52,152 bases of DNA. Origin: Priapulus caudatus (lineage: Eukaryota > Priapulida > Priapulimorpha > Priapulimorphida > Priapulidae). This document shows, piece by piece, positions 26,101 to 35,908 of the stretch. The translations under genes and the position numbers were made by a program. Position 1 is the first letter of the stretch. Each line of letters begins with the position of its first letter. The stretch spans positions 194,343-246,494 of the forward strand of contig NW_014577423.1 in assembly GCF_000485595.1 (NCBI RefSeq), in the 5' to 3' direction. The notes under the pieces were generated by a model. The model was not told where the DNA came from. It saw only the letters and a list, made by a program, of their open reading frames with translations, and ran no database searches.

Positions 26101-29100
26101 ACTCTACTTCCATACTTCAAAATTATTTTCCCAAACTCTAACATTTAATATCTATTTTTCATATGCAGAAGCCTTTCTTATGTGCAATGATCCTCACCCC
26201 ATTTTACCGAAGCTACCTTCACACATGTATTGGATTTATTTTCTCAGCTGCCTATTCATTGCACTGCACCATGAAATCACATACGTGACAGTCGAAATAA
26301 GCCAGTCAGGAATAATATGCAGGCTATTAACCACCCGCACAAGCTGGGACTTTACAAATAGGTGCCCAATTATGACTAAATATCGCGCGGCTTGGTGCTA
26401 TTGAAAAGCAGCTTCAGCCGAGCATTGTTACGAAAAACACCACAACTGGTCTAGCACGACTGACTTAGCAACAATATCCAAGGGGAACATGGTTTTCCTC
26501 GCGCAGACGGATAGATCAATATTTTTGCCAGTCAGATATAATGTGGCCATACGGGTCATCACGTTTCCACGTTTCACAGCCGTTTGTACAGACTCACCTA
26601 GGAGCAGACTCAGGATGTGAGGGAGTCTGTGAAAGTTCAGCCCGCAGACGAAGTACTTCCTGGTAATACGCCTCAAGTTGGACTCTCATCTCTTCGACCT
26701 TTGTGGTCTTCAAAGAACTTTCTAATTTCCTGGTGTAACAATTTATAAGCTAGTCACCCATATGCACACACAACAACCAGAAGACCACAACCACAATGAG
26801 GAATGACACAGTGTTTCTGTTCCATTCTATTGAACATATTTACCAAAATGCCTAGCAAAAATTCTCCAAAATGAATATTCGTACGCAAGAGCACTCGTAT
26901 TATTGATGATGTCTTGTTAGTATCTTATAGCAGTACGTGTATCATCGATTACCTGAAATCTGTTTCTCGCTGCCTTAGTGTCTGCTCTAGTTTAAAAATC
27001 TTCTGCTTGAGGGCATTTGTAACCTGTAATGGACCAGGAAAAGTGAGTGCTATAATACTTTACTCTCCAAAACGTTATAGCATATGAATTCTGTATCACA
27101 ATTTCCAAAAAAAATATTTTGTGGCTAGAAATAAGAATAAGTAAGGATACACACGGCTGAGTTATCTGCCTGTTTAGTGCCAAGAGACCGACGCATTTCG
27201 TCACATCCACTGGGGTTCAACAGCTGCTCAATCTGCTTGTCCTGAAAGCAGTAGAATAAAAAGGAAAACGATGTACTGGAATTACTTAGTTCAGAAGCAC
27301 ATTATAAATCAGGGTTTGGTGATTGCACCATATGAATGCACTTCAAGCATTTGTCAAGAGCTGCATATATAGTTAAAACATGTTTGCCTGTATTTGCTAG
27401 TGATTGTAATTTTTTATGTATTCTTTGCGGCCATCTTGTTATATTTACGGACTGATAAGACTTCTCTACTCTTCGGGTACAATACTACCAGAAACAATTA
27501 AAACAAACAAGTTTGGTGGCTACTTTTTTCTGTCCATTTTCCTCCATCCGTCGCAATTTTGTTTTTAGCGTCATGCCATCAGCTTCCACTGACTGTATCG
27601 TCTGCAAAGCGATAAAAAACAAAACATAACCAATTTACTTGGGTATGGTACTTACTAATACTGGATACTGGGTACACTGGAAATCATGCAAATGTGTCAT
27701 TTCCATCTATGGGAACCAACGTGGCAAACCATGGTCCATGCATCATGTTTGCTAGCTAATTTCTACCACCAAATTTCAAGCTGTAAAAAAACTAACACAT
27801 TCTAATAAATGTGTAATAATATCGTCAACTCATTACAGGGATCTTTGTTACCAGAACGAGCCATGATGGTGGCCATCTAACAACCAGGAGCGTACCTTTT
27901 TCAGTTGAATTATTTCATCATACATGTCGATAGGATCTTTGTGATTGGAGTAGCTGGCTCCAGAATTCGCAAATTTCCCTGTTCACATAGAAAACAACTG
28001 ACTGAAAACATTTTTTTACATTGTATAACATACACGGAGACAGCTGTCTCATGAATTGTACATGTGTTTTCTATTGCTAGCAATGGCATTTATATTCCAT
28101 AAATCCAAGGGTTTGCAGGAAGGATGTTTCTAATTGAACAATTTGTTACAACAATGCTGTTTCAGTAATTATTGAAGCTTGGTTACTAGATCATAGCTCC
28201 CACACCAGAGAAATGCCACGTACATGTATACCCTTTATACATAATTAGTTAGCATCAGCAAGGGAACATATTGATTGTTCATGCTAAACAGCCTGACTTC
28301 ACTCTCCTATGCCACCTGTCATAATGAATGCGGGGCAACTCACTGGCAGTAGTAAATCCGCACGTTGAGATATTGTATTCCAATTATAAATGGGAATAAG
28401 GTCAATGGACGCTAATGTGGCCTCCATATATTGGGGCCCAAGTGTCCCCTATACACTTAATAATGCAGTCAGCCTGCACACTGGAGTAAATTTGTTTCAA
28501 CCGGTTGAGTAACCTAAATAGATATACACAGTGCCCACATAGATAGATGGATTCACAAGATATACCCACATGCATTCTATAAGACTGACAGATTATTATA
28601 TGGCATCAAGAAACAAATAATGTTTTACATCCATACGTTCATGCTGGTAGCAATTACACCAGCATGAACTGGGCAATAACTGTGACAAAATGAATACTAG
28701 CGATTTGTCGTTTTCCTTTGTTAGGGCCAGCATATTTGGATACATGTAGCTATAAGTTATACAAATTGGCTGACCTGTCCACTGATCTATCCCGTGTCCA
28801 TATATAAATGGGACGACCAAGACCAACACTGCCAGTGTTAGCTGTTTTACACACAAATCACCATGGGTTTCGGAGGTTGTCTCTACCTATTTTTAGCACT
28901 AACCGTCGTTCTGATTGAACAGACAAAAGGTAAGATAAAGCGCTTGATAATGCCAGTTTTTACTTCTTATAATAGTGTATTTCTTCTAATTTTGTAATCT
29001 CATATTTCACGTATAAAATAGCTAGTATTGTTGATAGGTACAGATGTAATTTGCTGTTAACTGTGCAGGTTGCCCAAAGAAGATCATGCTATGTAAATAC

Positions 29101-32100
29101 ATATGACATGTGGCTGTCCAGTGGGTTATATTATATTAGATTGTCATTATTAAATTTTTGTCTCAGGTGAAGGTAGGTGTCCACAAGGAAAAGTAGAATT
29201 GGAGGACGAACCTGGATGCCATCCTGACGTGCCTCAGAGTTGCCCAAGAGGGTACTCCTGTGACGCATACCCCTTTAGTTCAGGATCAGTTTGTTGCAAG
29301 AAAAAGGAATCAGGTATGCATACTACTTGTGTCAGTCACCCATTTGCATGTTGATATTATTTACTGTTAACCAGAGAGAACCAGAGAGTTATATTAAGTA
29401 ATATTATATTTATGTATTATATGTTATATTTATGTATAGCACGTGTTATTTAAAGCTTGGTAATAAGATCTAGTAACTAGTTAGACAATTTGAGTTGAAG
29501 ATACATGTAGTCTGGTTCATATCTTTGCATTATTGATTACTGATCAGCGATCAGTGCAGAAATGGCATATTTCGACGTGTGACAGATCAGGTGGGTATGC
29601 TATATACATACAGATACCATAGTGCTTCTAACACTAGAGTCTAACACCAAGCATCGCAACATGCAGTTAACGGTATAACAACATTACATTTCCGCTGCAG
29701 CCCAGATGTTCAACCCGTGCAAGACAGGCCAGGCACCACTGCGAAACACGTGGGGAAACCTGCTCTACTGCGGCAGCCCGTGCCCGCGCGGATCCCGCTG
29801 CACGCGCGTGATGGATGCTCCGGAGGTGTGCTGCGCCAAGGGCAAGGCAACGCCAAGCAACTTTAACCCATGCACCAACGGAAAGGAGCCGCTGAGAAAC
29901 ACCTGGGGCAATCTGCTGAGCTGCGACCAGTGCGTGCGCGGCTCAGAGTGCGTGCGTGTGCCCGATGCGGCAGAGGTATGCTGCGCGTAAGGCGCCGACT
30001 ACACGCGCAACCGCCCGCCCGCGATTTTTTTGGTGAGGTGGGAGTGGGATGTGAGGTTTGCGAGTAGTGCTGGGCATTCGATTGAAGTCTTCAAGCACCT
30101 CCAGCCTGGGATAGGTAGCCTGGGGTAGCTCTCGCGTATATATATATGCACGTTCATTAAGGTTGGTATCAATTGAGGGGGTTGTACTAATGCCTACAGT
30201 ATTTAAAAATTCATAAAGTGGTAGCATGTCGGTGTCTATGTCGCTGCATTGGCAATTTGTAGAGGGGCCGAGGGCACAATTCTTATTGATTTAATATTAA
30301 ATTGGCTGTGTTGACATTATTATGAAATAAATCTATCTCTGTCTGCAATATATGTGTATGGCTTTTATGATCGACGTTTTGTGTAGTTTAATATATTTAA
30401 CAAGACCACGAAATAAATAATAAGACAACTGATTTGTATAATTTACTTCTGACAACATCACTAATGGAAAAGAACTTCATGAGAAGAAACACATGGACTC
30501 ACAGACTAACATGCAGAATAAGATGAAGAGCCTACCTTTAGAGTGTAGGCCCCCACTCTGAGGCCGCCTCTGGCCCCTCGGAGATGAAACCATGTGCCTT
30601 AGGTAGTCTGAGCTGCTTAAATAACCACTGCTGTGAGAGGTAGTTAAAGGTACTCCACTCATTGTTCTACTCCTCACACTACCTGAAAAATAAAAGTATC
30701 AAACAATAAACTATGAATTTCAGCTAAAGATCATGCAAGTACTGCAACTTTTTCGATGCAAATCCAGCTGTTAAAGCCTATCATGTTTCATAGTTCCTCC
30801 CAGTCCTTTTATAGAGTATTACCACAGAATATATATCATAGAGTGATAAGAGCACACCACACAATACTGCCGTAAAAACATAACTGCAGACCAGTTTACC
30901 TGCTCTCTTGATGTTTTCAAGCCAGTATTCTCGGGCTGGCTTTATAGCCACTGAGCCATTCGTTTGCGGCAGCCTTGACAAGCTTGAGCTTCGAGCTGTT
31001 ACATAAGGAGACCTTAAAATGTAGATATACGCAAACATGCTCCCACCACCGGTGTGAGCGTATAATAGAACAAGTGCCGCAGAGCGACAGCGCTCATCTA
31101 ACGTCTACTGCGGTGACTCTGTGGTGGAGTGGTGGGATTCTAGTAAACCCTGTTAGTCCCAAATGTGTTCACATACACGCCGAAACAGTGGAATGCACAG
31201 GGATGGTATCAGGAACCTTCTCAAAAGAATGTTCGTTGCGATCGTTATGAAAGTTGCCACGAGATGGCGCGTACGTTTAAGTGTCTTCAGATTAAAGATG
31301 GAAGCTCCCATCATACGTAGTAGCAACAACTATTTGCAAGACAGAATAGGTAAGCACTCATCCATTTACCTACGCAAGCCTACAGGCTGCAAATTGCAAT
31401 AGAGAGCTGCCACCTGTAACCAATTAACGCAGGCAAAAACTGCACCAACACATGCACTGGCAGCAGCCACTGGCAGTGGCATACGTTACATGTAACATAC
31501 TGACAGTACAGAATGACATAGAAATTATACGATTTAAGGAACATACACCTTCTTTAACCAAATTTAGCTTTTGAAATTTCACTGTGACATTGTAGCCTCA
31601 TACATCCAGGCATGTATAGATTCTACTAGCAAACCCGGCAGTCAAATTCTTTCTAACAGACAGTCAACAAATCCAAGTTTAACCCTCCTCTTGAGGGTCA
31701 AGAGGTTATCCGACACTTACTCTTCGCATGTCAGCAGAAGGGACATTTCATGGTCCTTTCAATAAAGCCATAAAAATGCTAGGTCACCGCTGAAACAAAA
31801 AAGTTTTTCAATCGCTCCGTCAGACCATGTCCTCAGAAAATGTCTAAAATCTGCCCTGTGCCCATTGACCTTTGACCTGTGACCTCCAACTTCGGCACAG
31901 TGATGGCTTTTCCTACCATGATGCTATACACCGACTATCACGAGCCTAGGTCGAGCCGTTTAGATTTGTGCCGCAATTCTGCATTTCCTCCCTATACCTT
32001 AAGTTAAGGAGTGAATGTTCCCCCTTCTTTTACAACTCTTGACCTTTGACCTTTGACCCCCAGCTTCGACATCCCAACTCGTTTTCGGATTACCCCCCCA

Positions 32101-32823
32101 CGTCCCGAATATCGTGACCGTACGTCGAGCGGTTAAGATTTGTGCCCAACTGTTGACGCACGGACGGACGCACGGACGCACGGACGATCATGCGATTCTA
32201 CAAGCTGCATCTGACTATGTCAGATGAGCTAAAAATCATGATTGTAGTTGGAGCTTGATAGCAAAAACACTGACTAATTATATAAGCTGAATATAACATA
32301 CCAGATTTATGTCTTTGCATCTTTCTAGGTTTTCCTTTGTTGCCATCACTGCTAACTGTAAAATACAATGTCTTATATACAGACACACACTCACACATGC
32401 ATGCAGGCACACACATGCTACGATGAGATGATTATAAACTGATTACATAGATCACTCTAGTACTTTGAGCAATACAATTAGATGTGAACAAAATTAAATG
32501 TAATATTTTACTGGGTGCATGAGTTTCAGTAGCATACCCTTGAACATGTAATGATAATAGTTTTTTCTAACCAGGAATGTCTATAAAAACAAACCATTTT
32601 AAATATTTATGTGATGGCTCATCACAGTGTATGCCCACAGTCCAAGGTTCAGATTAAATATTAAAAACCTAATAAATCACAGCAAAAGTTGTTAGATGAT
32701 ATAATTATTCATACCACTGACTGCATCACTGAGAATCTGAAGAATGACTGCTTTTAACTGATCATTTTTCTCCACTGGCTCAGGCTTTATATCAGAATCA
32801 GATGGATGTGAAGAATCTCCAGA
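18930..32823 (-). CDS. IQCE: IQ domain-containing protein E, 16 exons, first coding exon missing
   Basis: Exons in order of translation: 32715-32823, 32302-32355, 30900-30995, 30536-30682, 27896-27978, 27524-27601, 27155-27241, 26953-27023, 26598-26729, 25766-26064, 25341-25494, 24003-24131, 23667-23727 (acceptor uncertain), 21654-21743, 19609-19823, 18930-19206. Every junction is GT/AG and every phase closes, giving 2082 nt (693 residues plus stop), close to human IQCE in length. Order: Ser-rich N terminus (~1-140); a conserved MYDEIIQLKK block (~154-163); coiled coil (~164-480) with RQIEQLL-like and EEMR..LEAYYQEVLRL blocks; three IQ motifs (~515-530, 538-556, 578-596); an acidic C terminus ending DDDDIVIG. 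The same blocks in the same order mark vertebrate IQCE, which with EFCAB7 anchors EVC-EVC2 near the base of the primary cilium in Hedgehog signalling. The IQ motifs predict calmodulin-type binding. No ATG lies in the first exon found, so an upstream coding exon must exist. Confidence 0.92.
19609..19823 (-). CDS. IQCE: IQCE exon o, second and third IQ motifs
   Basis: 215 bp, phase 0 to phase 2, acceptor TTGATCAG, donor GTATGA. Carries EEAAVLIQSTLRGHFERE and VTVVQSALRAHMYREQYL, separated by a 20-residue linker as in vertebrate IQCE. Confidence 0.93.
20030..20275 (+). repeat. (GA)n purine tract in an IQCE intron
   Basis: About 240 bp of nearly pure purine on the plus strand, pyrimidine in the IQCE transcript. 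Able to form triplex DNA. Confidence 0.92.
21654..21743 (-). CDS. IQCE: IQCE exon n, first IQ motif
   Basis: 30 codons in phase 0, acceptor TTACCTACAG, donor GTAGTC. Encodes AATTIQRNWKIFRQQ, a degenerate IQ motif. It lies alone in a 3.8 kb region of intron. Confidence 0.88.
21822..21861. repeat. 18 bp perfect inverted repeat with 4 bp loop
   Basis: AGAAATAATATAGATAAC (21822-21839) faces its exact complement at 21844-21861. A strong hairpin in DNA or in the intron RNA. Confidence 0.85.
22599..23490. mobile_element. 892 bp foldback element with 7 bp target duplication
   Basis: Two arms of about 350-400 bp face each other, from CAAGAGTAGATAATAACAC at 22599 to its complement ending at 23490, around a short unpaired centre (about 22985-23160). 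The 7-mer CCAAGAT flanks it at 22592-22598 and 23491-23497. The left arm has a 55 bp tandem duplication (about 22636-22745) that the right arm lacks. It encodes nothing and lies in an IQCE intron between exons m and n. Confidence 0.85.
23667..23743 (-). CDS. IQCE: IQCE exon m, acceptor uncertain
   Basis: Donor GAG|GTTAGT at 23667 is clear and in phase 0. The frame joining both neighbours starts at 23727 (after CCGAAG), although the better-looking acceptor CTCCAG predicts a start at 23743, which breaks the frame from exon l. Encodes a basic linker (ISAIATKAKLASAPTRG). Confidence 0.55.
24003..24131 (-). CDS. IQCE: IQCE exon l, end of coiled coil
   Basis: 129 bp, phase 2 to phase 2, acceptor TTTGATTCAG, donor GTAATT. 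Encodes KAVKQLQKESVDAVAELQAE followed by a basic Ser-rich tail. Confidence 0.85.
24441..24997 (-). repeat. ~560 bp dispersed repeat, copy 2
   Basis: Reverse-oriented copy of the family at 340-902, here in the IQCE intron between exons k and l. It keeps both TGACCTTTGACC-type blocks (near 24640 and 24805) and the GGAC-rich end at 24920-24950. Confidence 0.9.
25341..25494 (-). CDS. IQCE: IQCE exon k
   Basis: 154 bp, phase 1 to phase 2, acceptor TTGTCTGCAG. Two donors are possible: GTATGC at 25340, which keeps frame with the next exon, and GTTAAG at 25348, which does not. Encodes RRETELLEEREKLRGVIRRL, coiled coil. Confidence 0.88.
25766..26064 (-). CDS. IQCE: IQCE exon j, long coiled coil
   Basis: 299 bp, phase 2 to phase 1, acceptor TTCTGGTAG, donor GTAGTG. 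About 100 residues of heptad-rich Lys/Glu/Leu sequence, including ASLEKKLEEEREQVADMK. Confidence 0.92.
26598..26729 (-). CDS. IQCE: IQCE exon i
   Basis: 132 bp, phase 2 to phase 2, acceptor TTACACCAG, donor GTGAGT. Encodes KTTKVEEMRVQLEAYYQEV, the most diagnostic IQCE coiled-coil segment. Confidence 0.95.
26953..27023 (-). CDS. IQCE: IQCE exon h
   Basis: 71 bp, phase 0 to phase 2. Encodes VTNALKQKIFKLEQTLRQRE, part of the coiled coil and equivalent to the NGLKQRILKLEQ block. Confidence 0.93.
27155..27241 (-). CDS. IQCE: IQCE exon g
   Basis: 29 codons in phase 0, acceptor CTTTCAG, donor GTGTGT. Opens with DKQIEQLLNPS, equivalent to DRQIEQLLDPS in vertebrates. Confidence 0.93.
27524..27601 (-). 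CDS. IQCE: IQCE exon f
   Basis: 26 codons in phase 0. Encodes LKTKLRRMEENGQKK, matching the RTKLRRLEEEN block of the family. The donor (AAAAAA|GTAGCC) is weak but in frame. Confidence 0.9.
27896..27978 (-). CDS. IQCE: IQCE exon e, conserved MYDEII block
   Basis: 83 bp, starts in phase 1 and ends in phase 0 with donor GTACGC. Ends in DMYDEIIQLKK, one of the strongest IQCE signatures, where the coiled-coil region begins. Confidence 0.93.
28801..28808 (+). promoter_or_regulatory. TATA box for the Lustrin-type gene
   Basis: TATATAAA lies 55 bp before the start codon at 28863, which puts a transcription start near 28830 and a 5' UTR of about 30 bases. Confidence 0.6.
28863..29990 (+). CDS. Small secreted cysteine-rich protein with three Lustrin-type repeats
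   Basis: Three exons, 28863-28929, 29167-29313 and 29701-29990, joined by two phase-1 introns (donors GTAAGA, GTATGC; acceptors GTCTCAG, GCTGCAG), give 167 residues. Residues 1-~22 form a hydrophobic signal peptide (CLYLFLALTVVLI). Exon 2 encodes one cysteine repeat: C, PGC, SCPRGYSCD, then SGSVCC. Exon 3 encodes two more, each NPC..G..PLRNTWGNLL.C, then C.RGS.C, then EVCC. The spacing and the CP-G-C...VCC end resemble the Lustrin cysteine-rich repeat found in extracellular matrix, shell-matrix and protease-inhibitor proteins; the exact function is unknown. The ATG is the first after the TATA box and in frame with the signal peptide. The gene lies wholly inside an IQCE intron on the opposite strand. 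The last exon is much more GC-rich than its surroundings. Confidence 0.87.
30326..30331 (+). terminator. Polyadenylation signal of the Lustrin-type gene
   Basis: AATAAA 336 bp after the stop codon, before the next IQCE exon. It would give a ~350 base 3' UTR. Confidence 0.55.
30536..30682 (-). CDS. IQCE: IQCE exon d
   Basis: 147 bp, phase 1 to phase 1, acceptor TTTTTCAG, donor GTAGGC. Ser/Arg-rich, including SSGYLSSSDYLRHMVSSPRG. The intron after it (27979-30535) hosts the antisense Lustrin-type gene. Confidence 0.85.
30900..30995 (-). CDS. IQCE: IQCE exon c
   Basis: 96 bp, phase 1 to phase 1, acceptor TATGTAACAG, donor GTAAAC. Encodes RSSSLSRLPQ followed by EYWLENIKRAG; the end aligns with the WRSLRTAG-like segment of vertebrate IQCE. 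Confidence 0.85.
31671..32232 (-). repeat. ~560 bp dispersed repeat, copy 3
   Basis: Reverse-oriented copy in the IQCE intron between exons b and c. It starts ATCCAAGTTTAACCCTCCTC and ends CTGACTATGTCAGATGAGCT, collinear with copies 1 and 2. Confidence 0.92.
32302..32355 (-). CDS. IQCE: IQCE exon b
   Basis: 54 bp, phase 1 to phase 1, acceptor ATTTTACAG, donor GTATGT. Encodes a basic stretch, GNKGKPRKMQRHKS. Confidence 0.8.
32715..32823 (-). CDS. IQCE: IQCE exon a (first one found)
   Basis: Acceptor TTTTTTAG, donor GTATGA. It starts in phase 0 and ends in phase 1. It encodes an acidic Ser/Asp-rich stretch beginning SGDSSHPSDSD and ending LSDAVS. No methionine is present, so translation starts further upstream. 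Confidence 0.75.
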
Positions 32824-33918
32824 CTAAAAAACAGAATGCTAGACAATGTCTAGACAGAACAATGTTGAATGTGGCACATATTTTTGATATTTAATGTCAA
32901 CTTCATGGAACGATGAGCGTTGGAATATTAGCCGTTGTGAACATATTCAAACATGTTCACATTTAGGATATAAGGCTATAACAGTAAAGGTAAACATTCG
33001 GGAAGTGAAAAAGTTCAAAATTGCTGGGTAAAATACCACATTTTTAAGCATTGTCCTATTGTTCTCAGCACATTTTAGACAGCATGAGATGCTTGTTTTA
33101 ATGTCATTTAAGTAGTATAAAGCAATGATGACAATTAGACTACCAAAAGGACTAATCAAGTTGTCAAGTCTTTATCATTTTTGTAAACAATTTAGCTCAA
33201 TATTATAATGCTCATATTTGGGTTTGTGAAGCCTAGAAATTTTAATTATTAATCAAAATGCAATTAAAATTCATCATCAGATAAAATATTCAGATAATTC
33301 ATATGTATTATGAAGGTGGGCTTAGTGATTGTACCCACTATGTATAAAAAACTGCTCTGAGACAAGATTTCTGTATTTGTTTCAATAATTCAACGTGTAT
33401 CATCCATAATCTGTGTTATACACATATGATAGTTAAACGCACATGTATCTGACAATAAGGGAAGACATTAAGTCTGTGGTCGAATTGCTACCAGTGATTG
33501 ACCTGCGTATCTAATGCTCATGCATCTCATAAATATTCATGCAGCGATTCCTCTGAGGCAGTTGTAGCACACTCTGTATAAACAGGAAACACTGATGCAT
33601 GTCGGTACTTCTTTCAAGCTATCAATCACTCAACCATTCGTTTACATGTAAGCGGCCTAATGTTAATTTTCTTGCTAAGCCCTAAGTATATGAAAATATA
33701 TCATAAAAATACTACATTGTACATAAGGTTCCGACTATATACACCTAGTGCATTCATGCGTGCATGCGTGTGTGCGTGTATGCGGGTGCATGTGTGTGTG
33801 TGTCTGTTTTTATTATGGTATGTAGCAAAATGTAGTCGGTTACACCTAATTCATGTATGCCTGTATAGCTAAACAAGGCAAAGTATGGTGAGTCTGACAT
33901 ATATTGCATACCACCAGG
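32824..33918. other. Probable IQCE intron 1 / 5' region, no exon resolved
   Basis: The missing first IQCE exon should be here or further right. Minus-strand donors near 33500, 34140 and 34225 were tested, but none combines an ATG with the phase 0 end that exon a requires. Confidence 0.4.
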
Positions 33919-34009
33919 TAGATACAATAATGCAACCCAACAAGAGTAGTGGTTACATTACAAACCTACATTACAAACTTACTCTTGTTGGGTTACATTA
34001 TTGTATCTA
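33919..34009. mobile_element. GATACAATAATG foldback MITE, copy 1
   Basis: The arms TAGATACAATAATGCAACCC and its near-complement (…GGGTTACATTATTGTATCTA) enclose a second inverted segment (AACAAGAGTA / ACTCTTGTTG). 91 bp in all, non-coding. Confidence 0.82.
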
Positions 34010-34447
34010 ACCAGCAGTATGTAAGCATTTGGAAACTACACAAGCTCTGCATGTATCATTATAATAATACATGTCCTTTTACATTATATTTACAAGTGCA
34101 AAATATTTAATTTTACTCTAAAGCATAGGCCTACTGTAGCTTCACGTTCTGACATTTCTTCTTGTCATGTGTACGTAGATCAGTCACAAACACCAGAACC
34201 ATCCTCTAGCCATGGCCTGTCACTGTACCTACGCAGTGTTGTAGTAAGACTCAGTTGCATTATTCCATGTTTAACTTGATTCTGCTATCATTATCTGGCA
34301 TGGAAAACACATAAAACATTACATTGTCATATATGCTTATTAATATACTCATTACTCTTACTTTCAGACTTAAATAATATAAGGTGTGTAAACAAGAATA
34401 TATAAATTATTATTATAATGTACGCTAGAAATTCTTATTATCTGCGC

Positions 34448-34538
34448 ATTTGATCATGCGATTTGATCATTGATCATTGATCATTGATCATTGATCATTG
34501 ATCGCGATTTGATCATGCGATGATCATTTCATTTGCAC
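34448..34538 (+). repeat. TTGATCA heptamer tandem repeat between direct repeats
   Basis: About six TTGATCA units (34472-34502) lie between two copies of TTTGATCATGCGA. Each unit contains the palindrome TGATCA, so the tract is self-complementary at many registers. Confidence 0.85.
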
Positions 34539-35159
34539 ACCTTCGCGCTTCTCACTGCGTGGCGAGAAGTCGATCGTTCGATTCTACGACGTGAAACAGT
34601 CATAGAGCCTGGTCGGGCTAGACCTCACACAGCTTTACGAGTCAGGCGGCAACTGTACGTGGGCTTAGTACTAGAGCTGAGTGACGATCCCAAGTTACTT
34701 AAAATTGCTTCCGACCACGTGAGAAAATTACTAAAATATAGGGATCAAAGAATCCGATTAGCAGAATTAAATGCTGGAGGTGCAAATCAAAGTTCACATT
34801 CCCAGAATATCCTCACACATTCACCAGAAGTATCGATGCATTGTGAAATACATTATACAAGACTCAAGAGTAGGACAATATAGTATATGATACGATACGA
34901 TAGAGCTAAGTAGGACTAGTGCCTAGATACAATAATGTAACCCAAACACAGGTGTAGGGGAGTCCATTCACATAGAGTCCCATCTAGACTAGTCCCTAGC
35001 CCCACCAGGCTCTCCGACTGTTACACGTCGTAGGACAACCTCTCGTCAGCGTAGTGTTAAGCGAGAAGCGAACTTGTGGCTAGACTAGTCCCTAGACTAG
35101 CGCACTAAAGCGGAAATGACCGTGTAGCCTACTACTATTATTAATATTATATACAGAGT
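34539..35159. other. Repeat-derived stretch, no gene accepted
   Basis: A segment CGACGTGAAACAGTC then GAGCCTGGTCGGGCTAG (about 34588-34622) recurs inverted at about 34995-35035 and, partly, at 35780-35810 and 51615-51660. TAGATACAATAATGTAACCC at 34923 is a solo arm of the GATACAATAATG family. Confidence 0.6.
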
Positions 35160-35349
35160 GGCTATATGCCCGGCAGCCACCATATATCTGACGGCTGCCG
35201 GGCACGGAAAGGAATATATCGATTTCCTAAATGCCCGGCAGTTTTTAATTTTCAGCGTTATCTCAAGTAAACAAGGGTTAGGGTTAGGGTTAGGAACTGC
35301 CGGGCATTTAGGAGATCAAAGACCGTGCCCGGCTGCCGGGCATATAGCC
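35160..35349. mobile_element. Nested hairpin element with (TTAGGG)3 in its loop
   Basis: GCTATATGCCCGGCAGCC (35161-35178) pairs with 35331-35348. CCGGGCACGG pairs with CCGTGCCCGG. TTTCCTAAATGCCCGGCAGT (from 35223) pairs with its near-complement at 35296-35315. The loop carries telomere-like GGGTTAGGGTTAGGGTTAGG. Non-coding foldback element. Confidence 0.8.
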
Positions 35350-35352
35350 GCA

Positions 35353-35880
35353 GCGTATTAAAATACGCAGTGGCTAGAGGTACGGCAACCGTATCTTAAT
35401 GTCTCGAGGCTACGAGTACGGCAGTCCATTTGCGAAACGTCCACGTCGCTTTCCCACAAAATAATGCCGTTGGAAATTAATTCACGATTTAATTCACGAT
35501 TAAGATTTCTTGATGAGCTAGAAAACACTCAAATTTGAAGTATGAAAATGAACATTATTGTGCCAGCTAGCCTACACCAGTTGGTTGGGATTGATTGTCA
35601 GTTCAGATGCAAAATATTGAAAGCCAAAGGTTATAGTACTTATACACCATAGATTAATTTGGTACTATGACATGCGTATATAAGATAGCCGAGTCGGTTT
35701 ATAGTTAGTGTTAGGTTAGGGATAGGGTAGCTCCAAGAAACGGTATTGCTAGGGTTAGAATATCCGTCGTATAGACAATCAGTCGCACAGCCTGGTCGGG
35801 CTAGGGATAGGGTGACTGTTTGTACTTGTAAGTTGTGTGTGGGACTGCCGTAACCGTACGTAGCACTGCGATTAATAAAA
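35353..35880. mobile_element. Inverted-repeat element A
   Basis: Left end AATACGCAGTGGCTAGAGG then TACGGCAACCGTA; right end (about 35845-35878) is the diverged complement, TACGGTTACGGCAGTCC read in reverse. The first ~155 bp match the left part of element B at 35917. No coding capacity. Confidence 0.65.
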
Positions 35881-35908
35881 CAACTATTAAGTATTATTAT
35901 TATTAATA

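Noticed and set aside
34533-34883. Plus-strand 116-codon frame next to the TTGATCA repeat
   Set aside because: Its first third is a repeat segment found in other places in the window, and the rest has no recognised domain or splice partner. A real small gene is not fully excluded.
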